NCBI GenBank assembly: GCA_029866215.1
Contig: JARWZU010000088.1
Location: 186,001 to 250,000, forward strand
Source of the DNA: Akkermansiaceae bacterium
Lineage (GTDB): Bacteria > Verrucomicrobiota > Verrucomicrobiia > Verrucomicrobiales > Akkermansiaceae
Reading direction: 5' to 3'
DNA length: 64,000 nucleotides
A program made the position numbers and the translations under genes. Below, piece after piece: positions 35,514 to 44,782 of this stretch. The notes beneath the pieces are model-generated. The model did not search any database and had not been told where the DNA came from. It was given only the letters and a program-made list of their open reading frames with translations. Position 1 is the stretch's first letter. The number at the start of each line of letters is the position of its first letter.

Positions 35514-35925
35514 GAAGATTTCACAGAAATTGGAATACGCCTGCCGGGCGCTGGCCCAACTGGCGAAATACCATGACGGGCGAACTCTTACACGGCTTGA
35601 GGACCTAGCGCAACGCGAAGCAGTGTCTGCGAACTTTCTTGTGCAAATCCTCAATGACCTCAGGCGAGCCGGCCTCATCGAGAGCCGCCGAGGCAAGGCC
35701 GGCGGTTACCTGCTCGCCCGCCGCGCAGACCAAATCTCGCTTCGCCAAGTCGTCGAGGCAGTGGATCCCTCGCTGCTGCAATGCTCGGTTACCCGCGATG
35801 GTGACTCAGGCGCTGCCGTTCGATTGGCATGGGAACAAGTCTCTGACAGCCTCCAAAACTCCCTAGGCAAAATCACCCTGGACCATCTCGCCACCAAACA
35901 GGGCGACCCAATGTTCTACATTTGA
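35512..35925 (+). CDS. Rrf2-family transcription regulator (CymR-like)
   Basis: A 137-residue winged-helix repressor. The N-terminus MKISQKLEYACRALAQLAKY and the motif REAVSANFLVQILNDLRRAGLIESRRGKAGGYLLAR are typical of Rrf2 proteins. The three cluster-binding cysteines of IscR are absent (only one Cys in LLQCSV), which points to the CymR type, known in Firmicutes to repress cysteine genes through the CysK-O-acetylserine complex. Position head-to-head with cysE supports such a role, by inference. The ATG shares two bases with the cysE start codon. Confidence 0.88.
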   Translation: MKISQKLEYACRALAQLAKYHDGRTLTRLEDLAQREAVSANFLVQILNDLRRAGLIESRRGKAGGYLLARRADQISLRQVVEAVDPSLLQCSVTRDGDSGAAVRLAWEQVSDSLQNSLGKITLDHLATKQGDPMFYI

Positions 35926-36036
35926 ACCCGACTCTTGAGGGTATCCGAAATTTAGTTAGGAAAGGTTGAATATTTAGCTCGCCCTCTGTGAAAATTTCAG
36001 CTAAGGGACTGTCATCGTTTAACCCGTTCCAGTCTT

Positions 36037-36669
36037 ATGTCCGCACTTGGAGAACACACTCACCACATCAAGATCCGCTCCACACAGATGGAAATGCCGT
36101 CGAATGCGGGCTCAAGCCGCGAAGATGACTTTGACCGCAAACTCCGCGCTGCCCAAGAAGATCTCGACCGAATCCAGCTCCAACGCGAGGAGCTTGAGCG
36201 AAAAAAACGGGAGCTTGAGGCGTTTACCGAGCGCAAGCACGCTTTCCTTTCTCAGCAGGTTGAATTCACCGAAAAGCTAACTTCAGCGCTTACGCTGATG
36301 GATCGCGGCTTGTTTGAAATCCGCCAAGAGGCGAATGATCTAGAGGAATGCCGGGCATGTTTCGCGAGTCATCTCGACAAGATTCAAAAAATCAACCCCG
36401 AGAGCTGGACCCGTGAAAACCAAGCCGAGAAGCTTGAAAAATCCTTTATGACTCTGGACATGGGTGCCGACGAGTACGACCAAGCGGCCACCCATTTCGA
36501 AGGAACCCAAAGCGGCGCCATTTTTGGCCGGGCCTCCAAGCGCAGCCGCGGCGCGAATCGCGGTTTGAGCAACTCGGAGTTCATGACCAACCTTCGCAAT
36601 GGCTTCGCCTTCAATCTGCCGATCGTCGTGATTGGAGGACTGGCACTGCTCGTTTATCTCAGCAAGTAA
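36037..36669 (+). CDS. Coiled-coil protein with C-terminal membrane anchor
   Basis: 210 residues of unknown function. Residues about 27-100 are a charged coiled coil (DRKLRAAQEDLDRIQLQREE, then ERKKRELEAF). The C-terminus is one transmembrane helix (FNLPIVVIGGLALLVYLSK), so it is tail-anchored with the coil in the cytoplasm. The start may be the ATG at 36037 or one of two ATGs near 36090. The following gene encodes a second coiled-coil, tail-anchored protein only 18 bp away, so the two probably form one operon and perhaps a hetero-complex. Confidence 0.7.
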   Translation: MSALGEHTHHIKIRSTQMEMPSNAGSSREDDFDRKLRAAQEDLDRIQLQREELERKKRELEAFTERKHAFLSQQVEFTEKLTSALTLMDRGLFEIRQEANDLEECRACFASHLDKIQKINPESWTRENQAEKLEKSFMTLDMGADEYDQAATHFEGTQSGAIFGRASKRSRGANRGLSNSEFMTNLRNGFAFNLPIVVIGGLALLVYLSK

Positions 36670-36687
36670 CCCTCGGCCCCACTCGCC

Positions 36688-37008
36688 ATGAGCCGCAATG
36701 CCATTCTCAAAGAGGAATTGGAACTCACGCAACTTCGTGAGACCGAACAACGCCTCCTCCAAATGGAGCGGGAAATCGCGGAACTGCCCAAGAAACTTGC
36801 GGAAGAACGAAAAGAGCGCGAGTCCACCATGCCGCCTCACCCAGAGATTGCGGACCGCAGACGGCGCAAGCTCCATGATGAACTCGTTTCCCGTGGTGCC
36901 GTCGCAAATGTTAGGCGCGACCAAAGCCGCAGCCTAACCCTTTCCATACTTCTCCTCGTAGCCACTGGATCACTAATCTGGTGGGGCCTGAAGTTAATGC
37001 ATGGCTGA
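36688..37008 (+). CDS. Small coiled-coil, tail-anchored protein
   Basis: 106 residues. Residues 5-50 form a Glu/Leu/Arg-rich coiled coil (LKEELELTQLRETEQRLLQ), a basic stretch follows (DRRRRKLHDEL), and a C-terminal transmembrane helix (LSILLLVATGSLIWWGLKL) ends the protein. Same layout as the gene 18 bp upstream, although I see no clear sequence similarity. Function unknown. Confidence 0.68.
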   Translation: MSRNAILKEELELTQLRETEQRLLQMEREIAELPKKLAEERKERESTMPPHPEIADRRRRKLHDELVSRGAVANVRRDQSRSLTLSILLLVATGSLIWWGLKLMHG

Positions 37009-37035
37009 GCCACCTGCTCTACCGTAGCGAGCCGC

Positions 37036-37590
37036 TCAAGATTCCTTCTGCAGTCGAGCCTGAAGTTCCGGCCACTGCGCACGACCCACGATGTAGCCCA
37101 CGCATCCATCCTTGCCGCACAAACAGGGATGATCTTCGTAGCAATCCACATCGAATCCATAGTCAAACGTCAACTCCTCGCCCACCTCAATGTCAGTGGT
37201 CGAGTGGATGAAAATTTTCTTTCCATGAATCCACGCCTCACAGTTCGGACTGCATGAATGGTTGATCAGTCGAGCGGTGTTCCAAGGGACATTGCCGTCG
37301 ATGTCATACTTTTTCGACAAGGTGAAAATATAGACTGCAGCGTCCCCGGTCTCCAATGACTTCTCATGCTGTGAAATTCCGCGCGACTCGCTTTCTGTCT
37401 TGTCGATCAACTCGCCGACGTACTCGATAATCTTCGTTTCCTTCGGAATAAAACGGGTCGCGTAAACCCCGCGGCCATGAATCGCAGATCCTCGGACCTC
37501 ACAATACGGACTTTGGCTGCGCTCCCATAGAGCGAGCATCTTGCGGTGTAAGATTTTTTCCGCCGATTCGACCTTCTTTTTTACTGCCAT
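37036..37590 (-). CDS. SET-domain protein (lysine methyltransferase-like)
   Basis: From the ATG at 37590 (MAVKKKVES) it has 184 residues. The SET fold is complete: the SAM-binding AIHGRGVYATRFIPKETKIIEYVGE start, the pseudoknot ARLINHSCSPNCEAW, GEELTFDYGFD, and a post-SET-like cysteine cluster (CLCGKDGCVGYI). Such bacterial proteins are close to eukaryotic histone methyltransferases; known bacterial examples modify their own histone-like or ribosomal proteins. A possible substrate in this window is the Lys-rich DUF2934 protein at 23.7 kb, but that is speculation. The upstream secreted-protein gene ends 10 bp before it. Confidence 0.9.
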   Translation of the reverse strand: MAVKKKVESAEKILHRKMLALWERSQSPYCEVRGSAIHGRGVYATRFIPKETKIIEYVGELIDKTESESRGISQHEKSLETGDAAVYIFTLSKKYDIDGNVPWNTARLINHSCSPNCEAWIHGKKIFIHSTTDIEVGEELTFDYGFDVDCYEDHPCLCGKDGCVGYIVGRAQWPELQARLQKES

Positions 37591-37600
37591 GGTGGGGATC

Positions 37601-38272
37601 CTATCGAGATTCGCGCTTTTGCAAAACAGGAAGCTGGAGGTCATTCGGCAAGGTTCCGAACAAGCTCCGCAAATCGTTCACGGTTAGACCCGCGCCGTCA
37701 ATGAAAGTCCAGTCGTTCTTACCCTTATCTGAAATGGCCACCTGAAAGCCCGTGCTGTCGATCACCAGCGGCTTCGGATCCCCCGGCCTAATGATGCGGA
37801 ACTTGGTCTCCGTCGGAATCAACACCAACCATTTGGTAAACACCAAGCTCTCCACTTCTCCGCCATTCACTCGATCGACCCTTTTACCCGGCCCAACTTC
37901 GTATGACCTCGGCTGTCCCTGCGGCTTAAACGAAATCATGCTCACTCCTTGCTGCAGCATCTGACGCGACACGCCAGCAAGTTGTTTTTCGAGTTCCTTC
38001 ATTCCACCCATTCGGTTTGCAGTGCGCTCTTTCCAAAGCGGATTCATCCGGTCAACCGCAACTTGGTACCGACCCATCACGACCTCATCTCCGAGCTTGC
38101 TCACCGCCGCGACGGCAGATGCTACGACCTCCGAAGGGGCCACAGACGCAGGAGATTCTTTCTTCGGAATCGCCGGGAGCGGCGCCAAAGGCGGAGGATT
38201 GCCTGAGGCCAATGGGGAGAAACCCACAACCAAAGTTGCAGCAAGCAAAGGATGGAAAAGCAACGATTTCAC
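37601..38272 (-). CDS. Secreted protein of unknown function
   Basis: I start it at the GTG at 38272, which precedes a signal peptide (VKSLLFHPLLAATLVVGFSPLASG); the frame is open to 38341. The mature part has a Pro/Ala-rich start, a helical stretch (DRMNPLWKERTANRMGGMKELEKQ) and a beta-rich C-terminal half containing WLVLIPTETKFRII and WTFIDGAG. These last features recall proteins with a small NTF2-like or beta-sandwich fold, but I cannot name a family. The SET-domain gene follows after 10 bp. Confidence 0.72.
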   Translation of the reverse strand: MKSLLFHPLLAATLVVGFSPLASGNPPPLAPLPAIPKKESPASVAPSEVVASAVAAVSKLGDEVVMGRYQVAVDRMNPLWKERTANRMGGMKELEKQLAGVSRQMLQQGVSMISFKPQGQPRSYEVGPGKRVDRVNGGEVESLVFTKWLVLIPTETKFRIIRPGDPKPLVIDSTGFQVAISDKGKNDWTFIDGAGLTVNDLRSLFGTLPNDLQLPVLQKRESR

Positions 38273-38363
38273 AACGCATGGATGCCCTCTGACACCCCTC
38301 TCGTCAAGCTTGCCCGAATTCCGCTTGGATTTCTCCCCCACTTTGCCTCATGCTCCCACCCCC

Positions 38364-39266
38364 ATGGCGAAACAAGCACTCGGAAAAGGTCTCGGCGCAC
38401 TAATCAAGAAAAGTGCGGCACCCGCAGCGATGGAAACACCGCTCGCGCCTGAGGACTTCAAACGCGTCCGCGATGTCCCGCTCGACCTCGTCGTCCCCAG
38501 CCCTCTGCAGCCCCGCCACCAGTTCGTCGAGGCCCCGCTCGATGACCTCATGGAGTCGATCCGCCAGCACGGCATCATCCAACCGCTGATCGTCCGCGCC
38601 GTGGATGGAAAGCTCGAACTCATCGCCGGAGAACGCCGCTGGAGAGCATCGCGCAAACTCGGTCTAACCACCGTCCCCGTCATCGAGCGCGAGGCCTCCG
38701 ACCGCGATGTGCTTGAAATGGCCCTCATCGAGAACCTCCAACGCGAGGACCTCAACCCGATGGAAGAGGCCGCCGGCTACGTTAGACTCGCCGAGGAATT
38801 TTCTCTCAAACAAGATGACATCGCCACACGCGTCGGCAAATCCCGTGCCAGCGTCGCCAACGCCATGCGACTGCTCGGACTGCATCTCGATGTGCAAATG
38901 CTCGTCGCCCAAGCGCGTCTCACCGTCGGCCACGCCAAAGCGATCCTCGCCGTCAAAGACCTCGACGCCCAACTGCTGATCTCCGAGCAGATCATCCGTC
39001 GTCAGCTCACGGTCCGCGCCACCGAAAAACTGGCACAGTCGTTTCTCACCGGAGAACACGCCGACACCCCAAACGCGAAGAAACCCGCCGCAGCGCGCGA
39101 AATCGACATCCACATCCGCGCCATCACCAACCGCCTACGCGAGCACCTCGCCACCCACGTCGCCATCCAGCATTCTTCGAAAAAAGGCAAAATCGAAATC
39201 GAATACTACGGCGACGACGACCTCCAACGCTTGATCGATCTGCTCGGCTTGGAAAGCTCGGATTGA
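38364..39266 (+). CDS. parB: Chromosome-partitioning protein ParB
   Basis: CTP-dependent DNA clamp loading at parS sites near the origin. From the ATG at 38364 (MAKQALGKGLGALIK, the typical ParB start) it has 300 residues. ParB/Srx domain with IRQHGIIQPLIVR, the CTP-binding GERRWRA and ENLQREDLNPMEEA; the central helix-turn-helix (LKQDDIATRVGKSRASVANAMRLL); and a C-terminal dimerisation domain rich in basic residues. The usual partner parA is not adjacent, and I saw no parS palindrome (GTTTCACGTGAAAC type) in the window. An in-frame extension back to 38022 lies antisense to the previous gene and is not ParB-like. Confidence 0.93.
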   Translation: MAKQALGKGLGALIKKSAAPAAMETPLAPEDFKRVRDVPLDLVVPSPLQPRHQFVEAPLDDLMESIRQHGIIQPLIVRAVDGKLELIAGERRWRASRKLGLTTVPVIEREASDRDVLEMALIENLQREDLNPMEEAAGYVRLAEEFSLKQDDIATRVGKSRASVANAMRLLGLHLDVQMLVAQARLTVGHAKAILAVKDLDAQLLISEQIIRRQLTVRATEKLAQSFLTGEHADTPNAKKPAAAREIDIHIRAITNRLREHLATHVAIQHSSKKGKIEIEYYGDDDLQRLIDLLGLESSD

Positions 39267-39407
39267 CCCAGATTTCTGAGCGGGTTCGACTCACGCCAGA
39301 TCGCTCAAATGAACGGTTTCTAGTGGATCGCCCCCACCGCCTGTCACCTCTCCCAAGCTCAATGCGCACTTGCGTTTGATCCACCGCTCAGCGAAGCTCA
39401 TTTCGCC

Positions 39408-40262
39408 GTGCAGCCCGAACGCCACAAGCCAATCTGGCTCACTCCCAACCTGTTGAGCCTCGACGCTCCACTCGTAGCCGTTGCTTGGTTGTACATGTTC
39501 GCAAAAACGTGGCGGGTAAATTACCTCCCTTGGGTGGCTTACGCATCCCTCGCCCTCGTGGTCTGGCTGATCTACGTGATGGATCGCCTCTTGGATGTCT
39601 CCATGGGAGGCCATCGCGCTCGATCCCAGGCCCGCCATGACTTCCACCGCAAACACGCCCGCACATTCCGCAACTTGGCATGGGCCGCTGCCGGAATCGC
39701 ATCGGTCATGATCCTCAAAGGGCTTCCGATGACCATCTACGGATACGCCTTCGTCGCCGCCATCATGGTCGGTGGATTCTTCACACTTTCGATGCTCTCC
39801 AACGCCGAGTCTCCCGAAATCCCCTATGCGAAAAATGTCGTGGCGGGCCTCACCTTCGCCTACGGCACGGCGATGCTGGCCCACGCTTACACCGGATTCG
39901 AAAAAGAAGCCCTGCTTCGCTCGCCCGAGATGATTTGCTTCGCCGTCCTCTGCATCTTGAACATTTCGGCCATCGACCTCTGGGAACATGCCAGTCAAAG
40001 CAACGACATCGAAATCAAGGCCTCAGACGAGCTCGCACTCACCTTGCCATTGACGCTGTTAGGTGGTGCTTCCTTGGTTTTCGCACTGCGCGACCCCGAC
40101 CTAACCACCCGTCCTTTTTTCTACGCAATCCTCACTGGCGCCGCCCTCCTCCAAGTCTTGAACCGGACTCGCTCAAAATGGTCGACGAGTTCGCTCCGCG
40201 TGCTGGCGGATGCCGCACTGCTCGTCCCATTGCTGGTCTTCATGGCATCGTCCAAATCCTAA
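39408..40262 (+). CDS. Polytopic membrane protein, possibly UbiA-like
   Basis: 284 residues with about eight hydrophobic helices. After the second helix comes the motif YVMDRLLDVS and then RSQARHDFHRKHARTFR. An Asp-rich DxxxD-type motif at a helix end followed by basic residues is reminiscent of UbiA prenyltransferases, but the usual second Asp motif is not clear. It is followed closely by ruvB (107 bp). I cannot assign a substrate. Confidence 0.6.
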   Translation: MQPERHKPIWLTPNLLSLDAPLVAVAWLYMFAKTWRVNYLPWVAYASLALVVWLIYVMDRLLDVSMGGHRARSQARHDFHRKHARTFRNLAWAAAGIASVMILKGLPMTIYGYAFVAAIMVGGFFTLSMLSNAESPEIPYAKNVVAGLTFAYGTAMLAHAYTGFEKEALLRSPEMICFAVLCILNISAIDLWEHASQSNDIEIKASDELALTLPLTLLGGASLVFALRDPDLTTRPFFYAILTGAALLQVLNRTRSKWSTSSLRVLADAALLVPLLVFMASSKS

Positions 40263-40371
40263 GCCCCGCATCTTTCTCACGCCCCTCACCCCGCTCCATC
40301 ATGATCTCAGACCCAAAAATCCGCGCTTCACTCAACGCGCCTGCTGAGTTCAAATCTCCCGTCCACGCGTG

Positions 40372-41403
40372 ATGCCTGAAAATTTCTACCAACAAACTAC
40401 CGCCGCGCCGCAGACTTCTTTCGACGTCTCGCTCCGCCCTCCCGCATTTTCGGAGTTCATCGGTCAGGAAAAAGTAAAGGAACGGATTCTCCTGATGCTC
40501 GAGGCGGCCAAGCAACGGGGCGACGTACTCGACCACGTTCTACTCTCCGGCCCGCCCGGATTGGGAAAAACCACTCTAGCTAACCTCATCGCCCACGCCG
40601 CCGGAACCCAACTTCACACGACCTCGGGGCCTCAAATCGAAAAGGCCGGTGACCTCGCGGGAATTCTAACCAATATCCAAAAAGGCGACATCCTGTTCAT
40701 CGATGAAATCCACCGCCTCCACCCCGCCATCGAGGAGTACCTCTATCCGGCCATGGAGGACTTCCGCCTGGACATCATCATCGACTCGGGACCATCCGCT
40801 CGATCGATCCAAATCAATTTGCCCCGCTTCACGCTTGTCGGCGCGACCACGCGCTCGGGCATGCTGACGGCTCCACTCCGCTCACGCTTCGGCCTCGCCA
40901 ACCGCCTCGACTATTACACCCACGAGGAACTTGCGATGATCATCGAGCGCTCGGCCGGCTTGCTCGACGTCCCAATCGAGCACGAGGGCGCGCTGGAGGT
41001 TGCCTCCCGCTCACGCGGCACGCCACGGGTAGCCAACGCCCTACTCCGCTGGGTAAGAGATTTCGCCCAAGTGCGCGGCGAGGGTTTCATCGACCAAAAG
41101 ATCGCCGACGCCGCACTGGCCATGATCGAGATCGACTCGCAAGGGCTCGATGAAATGGACAAACGTCTGCTCGAGGTCCTCATCTACAAGTTCGGGGGCG
41201 GCCCGGTCGGCCTGAACTCGGTGGCCGTCGCCGTCGGAGAAGATGCCGCGACGATTGAGGAGGTCCACGAGCCTTTCCTCATCATGCAAGGGTTCCTCAT
41301 GCGGACCCCGCGCGGACGCATCGCCCTGCCCGCTGCCTACGAGAAAATCGGCGCACCCGCTCCTGCCAACCGGCCCGAGGACCCTCAGTCGAGTTTGTTC
41401 TAA
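40372..41403 (+). CDS. ruvB: Holliday junction branch-migration helicase RuvB
   Basis: Hexameric AAA+ motor that drives branch migration with RuvA. GTG at 40369 is directly followed by ATG at 40372 (MPENFYQQ); I use the ATG. Walker [13 protein letters not shown], Walker [25 protein letters not shown], sensor-1 [11 protein letters not shown], arginine finger PLRSRFG and the C-terminal winged helix ([12 protein letters not shown]) are present. Length 343 is normal. ruvA and ruvC are not adjacent. Confidence 0.96.
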   Translation: MPENFYQQTTAAPQTSFDVSLRPPAFSEFIGQEKVKERILLMLEAAKQRGDVLDHVLLSGPPGLGKTTLANLIAHAAGTQLHTTSGPQIEKAGDLAGILTNIQKGDILFIDEIHRLHPAIEEYLYPAMEDFRLDIIIDSGPSARSIQINLPRFTLVGATTRSGMLTAPLRSRFGLANRLDYYTHEELAMIIERSAGLLDVPIEHEGALEVASRSRGTPRVANALLRWVRDFAQVRGEGFIDQKIADAALAMIEIDSQGLDEMDKRLLEVLIYKFGGGPVGLNSVAVAVGEDAATIEEVHEPFLIMQGFLMRTPRGRIALPAAYEKIGAPAPANRPEDPQSSLF

Positions 41404-41508
41404 ATCCCCACGCATCACCGCATTACGCCCCTGCCGCGAGAAGTCATTGCACCCAGATGCACCATTCCGGCTTGATAGTTGCCCGATAAAACTCAAACCT
41501 GCATCTTC

Positions 41509-42825
41509 ATGTCCGCCGCCGTTCAACACACCCTCGCTGGCCCAGCCACTCTGGAAGGCACCTCGCTTCACACGGGGCAAAAGGTCACGCTCACTCTCAA
41601 ACCCGCGCCCGAGGGCCATGGATTCAAATTCCGCCGCATCGATTTACCCGACCAACCGTTCATCAACGCCGACGTCGACAAGGTGCAAACGGTCGAGCGC
41701 GCGACCACGCTGGCTGAGGGCTCCGTCAAGGTTCACACGGTCGAACACGTGATTTCCGCCCTCGTCGGCATGGGCATTGACAACGCGCTGATCGAAATGG
41801 ACGCGAACGAACCACCGATCGGCGACGGTTCGTCCCGCCCCTTTGTACAACTCATTAGAAAAGTCGGGCTGGTCGCTCAATCCGCACCACGCAAGGTGTG
41901 GGAAATCCGCGAGCCAATTCACTTGGAAACCGGCGATGGCACACTCATCACCATCGTCCCTTGCAAGACGTTCAAGGTGTCGGTGACCAACGTGGGCCCC
42001 GAAGGCCGCTTCACCCAGTATTTCTCCACCGAAGTCAACCCAGCGACTTACGAGAAAGAAATCTGCGCCGCTCGGACTTTCGTTTACTACGAGGACGTGA
42101 AGCCACTGCTCGACAAAGGCCTCATCAAAGGCGGCTCCCTCGAAAGCGCCGTGGTGATCCGAGGCAATGAAATCATGTCCAAGGAGCCGATGCGCTTCAG
42201 CAACGAATTCGCCCGCCACAAGGCGCTCGACCTCATCGGCGACTTGATGCTGTCCGGCATTCGCATTTACGGACACGTGATTGCGGTGAAACCCGGCCAC
42301 GGGCCAAACACGCAAATGGCCGCTCTACTCAAGGCCCAGTATGCCAAAATGCGCTCGATGGTCCCCGCCGCTGTCAAAATCCCGGATGGCGAGAGCGTGC
42401 TCGATATCCACGAAGTGCTGAAGATCCTGCCGCACCGCTATCCCTTCCTCATGATCGACCGCGTGGTCGACTGCCTTGGCGACAGCAAATGCACCGCGGT
42501 CAAAAACGTGACGATCAACGAGCCCTACTTCGCCGGCCATTTCCCGGGTCACCCGATCATGCCCGGCGTCTTGCAACTTGAAGCCATGGCGCAAGTCTCC
42601 TCAGTCTTGATGCTCCGCAAGCCGGAAAACAGTGGGAAAATCGGTTACTTCATGAGCGCCGACAACGTGAAATGGCGCCGCCCCGTGCTGCCAGGCGATA
42701 CCCTTTTCATCGAAAGCGAAATCATCAAGACCCGCGGCTCGATCGGCCAGACCCGCTGCCGCTGTCTCGTCAATGGCGAGGTCGTCTCCGAAGCCGAACT
42801 GAAATTTGCGCTCATGGATCGCTAG
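41509..42825 (+). CDS. lpxC/fabZ: LpxC-FabZ bifunctional fusion
   Basis: One polypeptide with UDP-3-O-acyl-GlcNAc deacetylase (lipid A synthesis) and beta-hydroxyacyl-ACP dehydratase (fatty-acid synthesis). From the ATG at 41509 (MSAAVQHTLAGPATLEGTSLH) residues 1-285 are LpxC, with zinc ligands in VHTVEHVISAL and the RHKALDLIGDLML block. Residues about 300-438 are FabZ: LKILPHRYPFLMIDRV, active-site His in NEPYFAGHFPGHPIMPGVLQLEAMAQ with Glu. The fusion is known from Bacteroidota and PVC bacteria and couples the competing pathways for (R)-3-hydroxyacyl-ACP. It shows that the organism makes, or retains genes for, lipid A. Confidence 0.96.
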   Translation: MSAAVQHTLAGPATLEGTSLHTGQKVTLTLKPAPEGHGFKFRRIDLPDQPFINADVDKVQTVERATTLAEGSVKVHTVEHVISALVGMGIDNALIEMDANEPPIGDGSSRPFVQLIRKVGLVAQSAPRKVWEIREPIHLETGDGTLITIVPCKTFKVSVTNVGPEGRFTQYFSTEVNPATYEKEICAARTFVYYEDVKPLLDKGLIKGGSLESAVVIRGNEIMSKEPMRFSNEFARHKALDLIGDLMLSGIRIYGHVIAVKPGHGPNTQMAALLKAQYAKMRSMVPAAVKIPDGESVLDIHEVLKILPHRYPFLMIDRVVDCLGDSKCTAVKNVTINEPYFAGHFPGHPIMPGVLQLEAMAQVSSVLMLRKPENSGKIGYFMSADNVKWRRPVLPGDTLFIESEIIKTRGSIGQTRCRCLVNGEVVSEAELKFALMDR

Positions 42826-42910
42826 ATCGCCGCCGCCCAAGGCGCTCGCTCGCTAGCAATGCCCACCGCCGCCTCAATTCACCTTTTCCCAGCAACCAAC
42901 CTTTTCTAAC

Positions 42911-44782
42911 ATGTCCGAACGCAAGACTCTCGACGAACGCAACCAGATGACCGATCTGGAGCGACTCCGCCATTCCTGTGCCCACGTCCTCGCCACTGCG
43001 ATTTGCCGGATCTGGCCAGACGTCCAATTCGCCGCAGGCCCGCCCGTCGAAAATGGATTCTACTACGACATGGATCTCAAGCACCGGATCTCACCGGAGG
43101 ATTTCCCACGCATCGAGGAGGAAATGAAAAAGGTGGTGAAGGACAACGATTCCTTCGAGCGCTTCACGGTCTCGCGCGACGAAGCCCTCAGCCTCGCCAA
43201 AGCCGGTCGTCTTGGCGCCGTCGCCGATCGGGAAATCGCAAGCGTCTTCAAGGTGGATCTCCTCAATGACATCCCAGAGGGCGAAGAAATCTCGATCTTC
43301 AAAAATGGCGACTTCTGGGACCTTTGCGCCGGCCCTCACGTCGGTCGGACAGGAAATTGCAAGGCCTTCAAGGTGATGAGCGTCGCGAGTTCCTACTACA
43401 AAGGCGACAAAGATCGCCAATCGCTCCAACGGATTTACGGCACGTGCTTCAAGAACTCGACCGAGCTGTTAGAGCATCTCACCCGCCTTGAGGAGGCGAA
43501 AAAACGCGACCACCGCCGCCTCGGCAAGGAACTCGGACTGTTCCACATCGACGAAGCCGTTGGCCAAGGCTTGATCCTTTGGAAGCCCAAGGGCGCATTG
43601 GTCCGCCGCTCACTTCAGGACTTCATCACTCAAGAACTCGACAAACAAGGCTACTCCCAAGTCTTCACGCCGCACATCGGCAAGCTCGACCTCTACCGGA
43701 CCTCTGGCCATTTCCCCTACTATCAAGAAAGCCAGTACCCCGCCATCGCCGAGCGCGATGTGTTAGAAAAACTCGCGGATGAGGACGCTTCGTGTTCGCA
43801 GCTCCTCAACGGCTTGGAAAAAGGCGAGTACGAGGGCTACCTGCTCAAGCCGATGAATTGCCCGCACCACATCAAAATTTACGCGAGCGACCACCACTCT
43901 TACCGCGACTTGCCCGTCCGGCTTGCGGAGTTCGGCACGGTTTACCGCTGGGAGCAATCCGGCGAACTCGGCGGCATGACGCGTGTCCGTGGATTCACCC
44001 AAGATGATGCCCATTTGTTCTGCACGCCCGACCAAGTCGCCGCGGAAGTCACCGGCTGCCTCGACCTCGTCAAAAAAGTCCTCGGCACCCTCGGCATGGA
44101 GAACTACCGCGTCCGACTTTCCCTCCGCGATCCTGCGTCGGACAAATACGTGGGCTCCGCCGAAAACTGGGACAAGGCCGAAGCTGCCCTCCGGCAAGCC
44201 GTGCAAACCCTCGGCGTGGAGTACACCGAGGAACTTGGCGAAGCAGCATTCTACGGCCCGAAGATCGACTTCGTCGTCAAGGACGTGATTGGCCGCGATT
44301 GGCAACTTGGCACGGTGCAGGTCGACTACAACCTGCCGGTTCGTTTCGGCCTCACCTACGTCGGCGCAGACAACCAACCGCACACGCCGGTGATGATTCA
44401 TCGCGCGCCCTTCGGATCGCTCGAGCGCTTCACGGGTCTGCTCATCGAACACTTCGAGGGAAAATTCCCCGCATGGCTGGCTCCAGAACAAGTCCGCGTG
44501 ATTCCCATTTCAGAAAAAACCCTCGAGGCTGCCGAGAGCACCGCTGCACTCCTCGCCGACCTCGGCGTCCGCGTGTCGGTCGATCGAACCAACGATAAAA
44601 TTGGCGCGAAGATCCGTCTCGCCCGCCTCGACCGAGTGCCCTACATGATTGTCCTTGGTGCCAAGGAAGTGGAAGAAGGCACCGTCTCGATCCGCCACCG
44701 CGACCACGAGGAACTCGAAACGAAGACGCTTGAAGAGTTCACCGCTCAGATCACCACCGAAATCCGCGAACGCCGACTTTAA
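42911..44782 (+). CDS. thrS: Threonyl-tRNA synthetase, no TGS domain
   Basis: Charges tRNA-Thr. After a short N-terminus the protein enters directly the editing domain (LERLRHSCAHVLATAICRIW with the HxxxH pattern, and DLCAGPHV); the N-terminal TGS domain of E. coli ThrRS is absent. The catalytic core has GLILWKPKGALVRRSL, MNCPHHIKIY with the zinc Cys, the motif 2 block RLAEFGTVYRWEQSGEL and the motif 3 MIHRAPFGSLERF, followed by an anticodon domain (VRVIPISEKTLEAAE). Length is still 623 because of a roughly 30-residue insertion near residue 290 (VLEKLADEDASCSQLL). Confidence 0.95.
   Translation: MSERKTLDERNQMTDLERLRHSCAHVLATAICRIWPDVQFAAGPPVENGFYYDMDLKHRISPEDFPRIEEEMKKVVKDNDSFERFTVSRDEALSLAKAGRLGAVADREIASVFKVDLLNDIPEGEEISIFKNGDFWDLCAGPHVGRTGNCKAFKVMSVASSYYKGDKDRQSLQRIYGTCFKNSTELLEHLTRLEEAKKRDHRRLGKELGLFHIDEAVGQGLILWKPKGALVRRSLQDFITQELDKQGYSQVFTPHIGKLDLYRTSGHFPYYQESQYPAIAERDVLEKLADEDASCSQLLNGLEKGEYEGYLLKPMNCPHHIKIYASDHHSYRDLPVRLAEFGTVYRWEQSGELGGMTRVRGFTQDDAHLFCTPDQVAAEVTGCLDLVKKVLGTLGMENYRVRLSLRDPASDKYVGSAENWDKAEAALRQAVQTLGVEYTEELGEAAFYGPKIDFVVKDVIGRDWQLGTVQVDYNLPVRFGLTYVGADNQPHTPVMIHRAPFGSLERFTGLLIEHFEGKFPAWLAPEQVRVIPISEKTLEAAESTAALLADLGVRVSVDRTNDKIGAKIRLARLDRVPYMIVLGAKEVEEGTVSIRHRDHEELETKTLEEFTAQITTEIRERRL

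Noticed and set aside
34650-35696. Longer cysE frame starting at 35696
   Set aside because: The extra 61 residues are antisense to the Rrf2 gene and Arg/Ser-rich, unlike CysE; the ATG at 35513 gives the family length.
38022-38363. 114-codon N-terminal extension of ParB
   Set aside because: It is antisense to the secreted-protein gene and unlike ParB; the ATG at 38364 gives the standard N-terminus.
38300-39300. parS sites near parB
   Set aside because: No 16-bp palindrome of the GTTTCACGTGAAAC type was found here or elsewhere in the window.
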